DNA of 64,000 bases. It comes from Syncephalis plumigaleata. Taxonomy: Eukaryota > Zoopagomycota > Zoopagomycetes > Zoopagales > Piptocephalidaceae. The stretch covers positions 1,054,001-1,118,000 of the forward strand of contig JAIXMF010000004.1 of NCBI GenBank assembly GCA_025201365.1. The letters are read 5' to 3'. Shown here piece by piece: positions 56,548 through 64,000 of this stretch. How positions within the stretch are numbered: position 1 is the first letter of the stretch; each line of letters begins with the position of its first letter. The notes under the pieces are model-generated. The model saw only the letters and a list, made by a program, of their open reading frames with translations. It did not search any database and had not been told where the DNA came from. The position numbers and the translations under genes were made by a program.

Positions 56548-58187
56548 TTAATTCCTTGAATAGTATACTGAAAACAAAGTGGCTAATAAACCGGTCAAGG
56601 CAATACGCCACCACCATCCCGAGGTGAATAGCCACCATGTTCGCCCGAAACACTGCGTGGTCATTCGACCTACTCTTTGCTTCCATCGCCACCATGGATC
56701 TGGTTGTACTATACGTAGCTCGCTCTCTTGTAATGAATCGTAATGCAGTGATCGGAAATGTCGTTGTTGCTGCTGTTGTCGAGAATGACGTACAGCATCA
56801 ATCATCGATGGTGTATGAGTGGCTTGTGCGGCCAATGCTGCTTGATAACTCACTTGATTCAAGTGAGATGTATCCATACGGAACATGGCCACTACAGGAC
56901 GATGGTCCGATTGATGGAAATCGAAACATGCGTCATACCATAGCGTGGCAATGATCGTGGACGCCGTCTCACCGCCGTAAACATAATAGAATATACGATC
57001 ACACCAGGAGGGCGTACGCTGCGTAAGCGCGTACTGATCGCTATTTAGTGTAAACTTATAGGTAGGAGCGAATTTGCATTCTGGCTCGTTGAAACGCGTC
57101 AATACATGTCGTCTATCTTGTCGGCGTGCCACGGTTAATTGGTCACATGTATGACGCAAATGCGATATTGTTTCGACATCATTAGTTATAGGGAACGAGC
57201 TGGATGCTTCGTGTAGAACGGCTGATTTTACACGTTCCGCCACATCATACGACCATGCTACGTTGTCATGTATTGCTCCACCCTGCGGTGTAACTCGATA
57301 GTTCAAATCGCCCATTAGAAACACGATGGGTAAATCGAGTATACGCACTGTTGTAGTGATTGCTGTATGAGACACATCATTTGGTACAAGTGGTTGTTCT
57401 TCTTGCTGTTCTTGCTGTTCTTGTTGTTCACTATTACCTTCATTAACATCAAATAGTAATCGTTCCATGATCATTTGTAATTCTTGATGTCGTCGTTCCA
57501 ATTGATCAGCATGCGCCATAAGATGTACATTAATAAATGCCATTTCAATGGACGTTGTCGTCATTGTTGTCTCATTCTCCTCTTCCTTCTCTTCTTCGCA
57601 TTCTCGTTGCTCCTCGAATGTTGTATGATTATTTACGTCAGAATGCCATGCTAAACGACAATAAACGCCAACAGCACCTTTGTTGCCGGCCCATGCTATA
57701 CCGCAACCAACGTCATTGACACTTGTTGCCGACACGACAAATGGTGCTCCTCGTCGTGCGTACACGAGTAGCGCCATACCAACTAGTGTATGACGGCTAT
57801 TTGTTCATAACGTTCATATTCCTCTGAACGAGTATTGTCACTACTGAATTGCCTCCGCTTCCCCTCCTTTTCATGATTACTAGCATCTGTTGTTGCCCAG
57901 TTATTCAAGGTATGACGTATAGCCTTATCACACTGGTATAGTATAGATTCGGGAGTTGTTATAAAAGCGTCCGGATAAGGAGCAAACTCTTGGAATGCTA
58001 CTGCTACCAAGTCAGGTAGCACCGTGGAATTCTCCAGTCGATTGCCTAACCATCGAGTAATATCATTTGGAATAGGCTGTTGGTGCAAGTTGTAAGTACC
58101 AGTAAGTATGTAAAGCGGTGACAATGTCATTTTATATGGAACAACGATACAATAAGGAATGAAACGGAGAAGAGAGAAATATGTCAT
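56548..58187 (-). CDS. Tail-anchored inositol polyphosphate 5-phosphatase (Inp54-like)
   Basis: Intronless, about 545 residues. It starts in front of ILTGTYNLHQQP and LVAVAFQEFAPYP. The catalytic core follows with GNKGAVGVYCRL, FINVHLMAHADQ, VFLMGDLNYRV, APTYKF, QRTPSWCDRIFY and SDHRPVVAMF, the series that defines Mg-dependent 5-phosphatases of the exo/endonuclease fold. A C-terminal hydrophobic segment (WRIALTGLLATLFSVYYSRN) looks like a tail anchor, as in yeast Inp54 on the ER, which removes the 5-phosphate from PI(4,5)P2. Two open frames are joined across 57787, where one C seems missing (CACTAG for CACCTAG); the family motif LVGMALLVYAR spans the joint. Confidence 0.82.
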
Positions 58188-58227
58188 ATTTAGTATCGTG
58201 ATTATTTTGTAATTAATATCAAATTAA

Positions 58228-58245
58228 TTGGATGGAAAAACACTG
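58228..58245. repeat. Lone end of a Tc1/mariner-like MITE
   Basis: The sequence TTGGATGGAAAAACACTG followed by TA is the inverted complement of the left end of the MITE at 5404-5995. No partner end was found within several kb to the left, where the element body should lie, so this is a remnant. Confidence 0.55.
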
Positions 58246-58252
58246 TATATAA

Positions 58253-58566
58253 TGTGGGACTATAACCCGGTCGCCGTTGGAATACAGATAAATACCTGGG
58301 TAAAAGCTGATAAGCTAGTGGCGCTCCGCTACTTAAGCTTTGGTATAAATACCAGTACACATTATTATGAATAAAAGAATCATCGTTCGAGTTATCATAT
58401 CGTTTTATTGTCTAGTGTTATTGCGAGTGCAAGAGGTTGTTGAGAGTTCAACAGCGAGATACTATACGTGAGCGAAGCTATGTCGAGCACTACCCAGAAT
58501 AATACACCCGGGACCGGAGAGACTCCACTCCCCATGACACGAGTCAACCAACCCGTACCTCAATAA
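58253..58566 (+). mobile_element. LTR-retrotransposon relic (LTR plus start of Gag-like frame)
   Basis: An LTR-like block of about 200 bp starts TGTGGGAC and ends ...TTCAACA (58253-58453). It has a TATAAATA-type box near 58341 and AATAAA near 58371. A short Thr/Pro-rich Gag-like opening frame follows (from 58481), after which the element stops. The layout resembles the left end of the whole Gypsy element in this window, but the sequence is different, so it belongs to another family. It is broken and old, and no second LTR was found. Confidence 0.45.
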
Positions 58567-59006
58567 AGCATCTTTGGAAGTAGTAGATAACTTGCCTATT
58601 TTCCTTTCTAATGTTTAGTTTCCTGTATCTGTCTAAAGGATACTACAATAGCGGCTTTAGTTTTTTAACGTCTCATAAAAGTGAAATCATGTTTATTACT
58701 GTTATCTTAAATGATGATTATTAACATGTATTGTACTGTTTAATATCCGTGTTTATTCGAGTATGTATCGTGAATACGGCAATGTAGGCTTCGTATCATT
58801 TAATACCATCGTAACTTTGCTGTAATGGTATAATACCGCCTATAGCTCAGCAACAAATAGGTAAAAGTGACAAAGGATGGTGATATAATGTTGAGCATTG
58901 CTAATAAGTGTACTAGTAGGATTCAGTATGTGTTATGCAAATCTATGAGCAATTGGAGAAGCTGTTGGTAGAGAAGAAATAATGTTTTATTGACCAATAA
59001 AGAAAA

Positions 59007-59485
59007 TTAACAAATTTTATCCATCAGTCGATAATGGGATGAAAATTTACATTTAAGCATCGCATAACCATTGCCATTGTGACGAAATGTCAAGTAGACG
59101 AAAGCGTTAACGCTGTGCATATTTTGCTCGTATAATATTCTGTATGTATAGAATAGTTGAATATATGTTGTGATCAGACGGTTTGTCATTGTAATGCTGG
59201 CTATACGATGCTGTTATGCCACAGGCGCTAATGATAGATATATGGTTAGTAATACTGGCTTTGCCAAGTGTAGGATGTAAGAAGTGTGACGATGACTTCC
59301 AATTGAAATCTGCTGACGGAATAATTGATAATCGTGCTAGTATGTTTGTCCAAAACTGCTGAACTGGAGGCATGACCAAACGAATGCTCTAGGTCATTGG
59401 ATGTTGACAACGTGTACAAGAACAATAGCGTTAGCCCACTTGGACACCTTCGCACCTCCGAAGCTGTTGGTAGAGTTAACTGCAT
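59007..59485 (-). pseudogene. Small orphan ORF, decayed copy A of a tandem pair
   Basis: Reading leftward, several overlapping frames resemble copy B: YNDKPSDHNIYSTILYIQ then AKYAQR, and in another frame SSQWQWLCDA. Copy B has YGDKPTDHTTIFYIWQ and KWQWLSSCL in the matching places. The upstream part (LTLPTASEVRRCPSGLTLLF) is open too. No known domain. It is probably a decayed or mis-sequenced small gene. Confidence 0.35.
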
Positions 59486-59523
59486 GCTTTGCTACTTGTG
59501 TCTAATGCATTAATGATTTACTT

Positions 59524-59628
59524 GCGAAAAGTGTTTATTGAGTAATATGAATATAGATAACAAAATTCAATGTTGTGCGAAAAGTGTTTATTGATTAATG
59601 TGAATAAAGATAACAAAATTCCATGTTA
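59524..59628. repeat. Direct repeat, two 53-bp units
   Basis: GCGAAAAGTGTTTATTGA begins at 59524 and again at 59577. The two units continue alike through ATAACAAAATTC. They are in the 3' flank of copy B of the small ORF pair. Confidence 0.75.
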
Positions 59629-59820
59629 ATCAATAGAGATATTGACGAAATCCATTCTTAGACAGCTGGATAACCATTGCCATTTTTGATAGAAGGACTG
59701 AAGAGAGGATTGCATGATTGCCGTACGGCGTTTAGCGTATATGATGTCTTTAAGTATGGATTGCCATATATAAAAGATGGTTGTGTGATCAGTTGGCTTG
59801 TCGCCATATATACTCGCCAT
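59626..59820 (-). CDS. Small orphan protein, copy B of a tandem pair
   Basis: 64 residues from the ATG at 59820, starting MASIYGDKPTDHTTIFYIWQ and ending WLSSCLRMDFVNISID. It aligns with frames in the neighbouring copy A, and the DNA match extends into the 3' flank (CCATTGCCATT, GTGATCAG...TTGTC). No signal peptide or known domain. Duplication gives some support for coding, but this remains weak. Confidence 0.35.
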   Translation of the reverse strand: MASIYGDKPTDHTTIFYIWQSILKDIIYAKRRTAIMQSSLQSFYQKWQWLSSCLRMDFVNISID

Positions 59821-59829
59821 TCGTGTACG

Positions 59830-60511
59830 GTTGTGGAATTATTAATAAAATGTTAACAAAACGATTAATAAGAGGTTACTAATGAAGGCATTAACCGTCA
59901 TTAGTAGGCTTGTTCATGCTTCCATTAGCAATTTCTCCTTAGCTATTCGTCAACCTTATATTAGCAAGTTGCTAGTTTTTTCTTCTCTCATGATTCCATG
60001 TTTCCGCCGCAAGTGGCAATGCTTATGCTACAAGTTAAACATATATTATTGTATATATAAAATTGGTAAAAATAGCCATGCCATCCACGTTACTTGAGTA
60101 GATAAATACATCAGCATGCACTGCCCTGGCATGTGTTCATCCTTATCCATTTACACAGCGCACACACGATCTTTATATTCCGCTTCTTAGCAGCTTAAAC
60201 TGTTGCTTTTATTCATCTCTTACTTAGTAATTCCTTACTGCATTATCACGTCTCTGGCTCTCTCTCTCTCTCTGTCTCTCTCCCTGTTCTACTCTATATA
60301 TACTCGTTAATTAGTTGTTGATACGCTTTTTCCCCCGTTCGACTAGGGTGATTCTTCTACTTCTTACTTCCTGCTTCACGTTTACTGAACTCATCAGTGT
60401 ATCCCTTTTTTCGCTTCTATCCAAGTATCGCGCTATTCCATACATGTTGAATTACTTTTATTCATCATACTAGCGCGCATTAAACAACATTAAACACGTA
60501 TATTACTAGTC

Positions 60512-60542
<31 letters not shown>

Positions 60543-60696
60543 GACGGGCAAACGAATAGACTAGTAGAATACTGGCTATTTTCATAAGAATTCGTACTAG
60601 AGCCTATTGTACCTGCGAATTCAACTACTACTACGACAACTACTACGGCGACTACTACTTATTTACTACTGGTATATTGAGCGTATCCATTTCACT
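59830..60696. promoter_or_regulatory. Upstream region of the WD40/5-phosphatase gene
   Basis: About 870 bp. It holds a (CT)n run near 60252-60285 and an (AAAG)n run at 60511-60541, which form long pyrimidine and purine tracts typical of fungal promoters. A short plus-strand ORF at 59882-60097 has no recognisable features and was not called. Confidence 0.4.
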
Positions 60697-63600
60697 ATGA
60701 CAATGGATAAAGCTGGTGAGCATAATCCATTTGAGGATGAACAAGCTATTGTTTCTGATAGCGATGAAGAAGTACAAGGAGGCGTAGCAACTAGATCAAA
60801 TATCACCCAGAACAGCAATCATAGTGCCACGTCTATTAAAGAGGAGCTAGCGGCGGTACCTTCAATCCGTGATCGTATAAAGCAGTTTGGCTTCGCGCAA
60901 TCGACAGGAGAAACGAGTTCAGGAAATATGCGCGATGTCGTTTCAAAGATTACAGCCGCTACTCATGCAAATGCATTGGCCGATACAGCAAGTACGGACA
61001 AGCATCCTAGTGATCAAGTAACCGCTATCCTTACTAATCATGTTACACCGTCGAAATCTATGGGAGCAACGCCTATTAAGAATCTAACGAGTGTATGGGA
61101 GCAAAAGACCTTGTCAGGTGTGGAAGATACGGATAATCAGGTAGGAAGATTAATTTATTAATTGAGTAGCCATTATAAGTATGCATTAATATTTACGAAT
61201 ATACATTATTTATTAGCGTACCGCCTACAATAATCATCATAATAATAACAGTCATTCATCGTCTTTGACAATGCCACATCAAGTACGACTACCACCGCAA
61301 TCACGTACTCCTTCACCATCTTTGCCGTCAAATACGATATACACGTCGACACCGCCATTGCGACATCATGCGTTGGGCGAGACATCAACCGGTGGGAGAA
61401 GCATCGTCAATGGTAATGGTGCTGCACGATACAATCCATTAGCAGAGCCAACGACTAGGAAAGCAACTAGACAACCATCTGAGGACGATCCATTCTCTGA
61501 TGTTCATGCTGCGCTTCATGCACGTAAAATGAATAATGATGTTGATCATCAATCGCATGCTACTGGTAACATCACTACTAGCGGCATTATTACAACGACA
61601 ATTCAAGTGGCCTCACCTGTATCAAGTCCATCCATTGGTGGTAATATCAATCAGTTACGCGGTGTATTTACGACGGAAAACAAGGAGACGTCATCTAGAT
61701 CCGCCAGTTCCATACTCTCGTCATCAAGATCTCATAAACAAGCGGATCTACTTAGTGTATCCAGTTCTGCCATAAACTATAGTAATGGTAGTGCGAGTGG
61801 TACGAGTGGCACACCAACAACATCCACTACTACCAATACAAGAACCGTGGCATCATTCTCCCGACCATTCTCACATTCCATTGCCGATCCCGAGGTGCCG
61901 CCAGTCTTACCGCGGAAACCCAGCATTAAGCGTAGTTCCACCTATTCGTCGACACTTCCATCGACGAGTAAACTATCGGCATCACCGCCTAGTAAGAGCG
62001 GTATGTCCAATTCGATGCCACCGCCGTTGCTACCACGTCCCCCTACTCGTCCTATTATGCCATCGACTGGTGTACGCGCTCCACCTTCTGCCGCGCATTC
62101 CATTTGTAGCGACAATAGTATTGCCATCAATGATGCGGCAGATATTGTTACGGTAGCGATGACACGAGACGAGCAAGCCGGTAAAATATCGCGCATCGAG
62201 TTGAACGACTTTCCTCAACCGGATGCAAGATTCCCTAGTCGTCGACCACCGGTGTTCCGCGACCTTGAAAGTGAACTCAAACATATCGGACCTGCTCGAT
62301 GCTTCGCCATGAGTACACGACACGTTATCACGGCGGCCAATGCACTAAGGGTATGGGACGTGGTTATGGGCACGCCAGTATCCATGGCGAGTAGAGGCAA
62401 CGAGATACGCGTCGATGCTTGTTGTTTCTTACCACCGCGTTTACCGAGCGAAGAAAGCCAATGGATATGGTGTGCGTTGAAGACGGGTGAACTATGGGAG
62501 GTAGAAGCGGAGACCGGCGTCATTACAGATCAACGAACCGGTGCTCATACATGCTCGGTAACGCATATGCTACGTGCTCGTGCGCATCTATGGACACTCG
62601 ATGAAAGTGGCCGTCTACAATGCTGGTATCAGCAAGGTGATACCGGACGACTATCGTTGAAGGGACAGCCCACCCTACGTCGTGTGGCCGCCAAAGTGGT
62701 AGCAGCTATCGTAGTAGCCAGTGAGCAATTATGGCTAAGTACAGGCAAGGTCATTGAAGTTTACCTGCCCTTGGCACGTAGCGACAATCAATCGAAACAC
62801 AATGGTAACACTAATGATGAGCATGACATTGAGCAACAACAACAACATCAGCATCATCAGCATCATCAGCACCAATCAATCGGTCTAGGTAGTCAGACTC
62901 GTGTAAGCTATGAGGCGACTGGATCTATATCGGGATTGCCAATTGCTACGCTACAAGTAGATGCCAATGTCGGTGATATCACTTGTATGTCGGTGGACAA
63001 CTCGGTGAAACGGGTATTTACAGGACACGCCGACGGTCACGTCACTATATGGTGTTCGAGAACGCATCAACGATTACAGGTGTACAAGGCGTCACTCTAT
63101 GCGATTACCGCGTTGGCCAGTCCAGGTCAACAGCAACACTTATGGGCCGCCTTTCAAACTGGCAAGATATGCGTTTATGACACGTCGCGCAAACCATGGG
63201 CAGTGATCAAAGATTGGCAAGCGCACGATAAGGCAGTTCAAGCCATTACCGTGGATAATGCCTCGCTAGCCCTACTCGGACGACTGCAAGTGGCCAGTTT
63301 AGATATCGAAGGATGTGTACGTATATGGGACGGACTATTATGCGACGATTTCATAGGTAAGTAGTTTCCTAACGTTTATTACAATGTGAGCTGATTCATT
63401 CATTCATTCATTCAATTAGATGCACATATCACGTTGAAGCAGAATGAATTCTGTAATTATCGTGATATCAACGTACTTATTTGTTCATGGAATTGCGATG
63501 CGCGTAAACCGAAATCACTCTTGTCGAACTCGTTAAATGCGCAATTCCTTAAAGAATGGTTGACCGCGTCACCGGTTACTCCCGATATTATTGTGGTTGG

Positions 63601-64000
63601 CTTCCAGGAGATTATAGATTTGGAATCGAAAAAGACAACTGCCAGTAAGTATTCATACATCGGTGTCTATATTGTTGTTGTTATTATTATTGATGATCGA
63701 TTAATGCGTTGATTCGCTTATCGCAATCGGTAGAATCGTTGTTGAAATCGAAAAAGAAGGCGCAAACCGAGGAGGCATCACGTCGATATGGTTTATGGCG
63801 ATCTCGTCTAGTGGTCGCTGTTCAAGAGGCACACCCCAATGAAACCTACTCCCTACTCAAGAGCGAGCATCTAGTCGGTCTATTCTCGTGTATGTTTGTA
63901 CGGCGTACCATTTATGATTCGGTGGCAGGCGTAACCGCCAGTATGGTGAAGACTGGATTTGGCGGACGATACGGTAACAAAGTAAGTGATGTAATATAGT
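60697..64000 (+). CDS. WD40-repeat inositol polyphosphate 5-phosphatase (3' end outside window)
   Basis: Exons 60697-61140, 61217-63356, 63420-63644 and 63734-63981, with an intron running off the edge. The first 500 residues are Ser/Pro/Thr-rich with poly-Pro (PPVLPRKPSIKR, PPPLLPRPPTRP), possibly SH3-binding. A WD40-like region follows (NALRVWDVVMG, LWTLDESGRLQCWYQ, VFTGHADGHVTIWC, CVRIWDGL). The 5-phosphatase domain then starts with VLICSWNCDARKP, DIIVVGFQEIIDLESKK and LVGLFSCMFVRR, and continues to GFGGRYGNK. WD40 plus 5-phosphatase is the layout of plant 5PTases and of a fission yeast homologue. It probably acts on phosphoinositides or inositol phosphates. The Mg-binding C-terminal motifs lie beyond the window. 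Confidence 0.87.

Noticed and set aside
3778-57787. Programmed ribosomal frameshifting as a shared mechanism in the host genes
   Set aside because: The slip sites share no slippery heptamer, rare codon or downstream structure that I can see. Homopolymer undercalling explains them more simply.
59882-60097. 71-residue plus-strand ORF
   Set aside because: No similarity to known families and no intron or promoter support.
1-64000. tRNA, rRNA or CRISPR features
   Set aside because: No B-box with a fitting A-box and cloverleaf, no rRNA-like segment and no regularly spaced repeats were found by eye.

Overview
The window is nuclear DNA of a fungus, most likely an early-diverging one (Zoopagomycota or Mucoromycota type). 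This is an inference from gene content. Fungal markers are Rtt109, the fungal 21 kDa complex I subunit, a Cbf1-type bHLH factor and Ski3. Beside them sit families better known from animals: an ANKRD54-like ankyrin protein, a TOPORS-like RING protein, an animal-type UDP-glycosyltransferase and a steroid 5-alpha-reductase. Genes lie on both strands, are tightly packed and mostly have short introns (about 45-90 nt), many with (TA)n tracts. No tRNA, rRNA or CRISPR array was seen.

Layout. 0-4 kb: two divergent conserved genes I cannot name. 4-8.8 kb: RTT109 and the CAF-1 large subunit, divergent around a shared promoter that holds a Tc1/mariner-like MITE. 9-11.3 kb: ATP synthase subunit d and an ML lipid-binding protein. 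13-19.3 kb: secreted subtilase, UDP-glycosyltransferase, steroid 5-alpha-reductase. 19.5-31 kb: ankyrin protein, coiled-coil Rsa3-like protein, myristoylated methyltransferase-like protein, TOPORS-like RING protein, a disordered nuclear protein, complex I 21 kDa subunit and CBF1. 31.7-43.7 kb: SKI3, with a whole-looking Ty3/Gypsy retrotransposon (33239-39995, identical LTRs) sitting inside one of its introns. 43.8-55.3 kb: an accessory, metabolism-like block of WS/DGAT acyltransferase, BAHD acyltransferase, fatty-acid/sterol hydroxylase, a serine-dehydratase-like protein without the PLP lysine, a small secreted repeat protein and a DHA2 MFS exporter. 56.5-64 kb: a tail-anchored inositol 5-phosphatase, an LTR relic, a tandem pair of small orphan ORFs, and a WD40/5-phosphatase gene running off the right edge.

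Functional links. RTT109 and CAF-1 act in one pathway (H3K56 acetylation and replication-coupled nucleosome assembly) and share a promoter. CBF1 has a perfect CDEI-type site in its own upstream region. The two 5-phosphatases lie 2.5 kb apart.

Quality note. Many otherwise conserved host genes show one-base frame slips, nearly all of which look like a homopolymer called one base short. I therefore read them as probable sequence errors rather than pseudogenes, and have annotated the genes across them.
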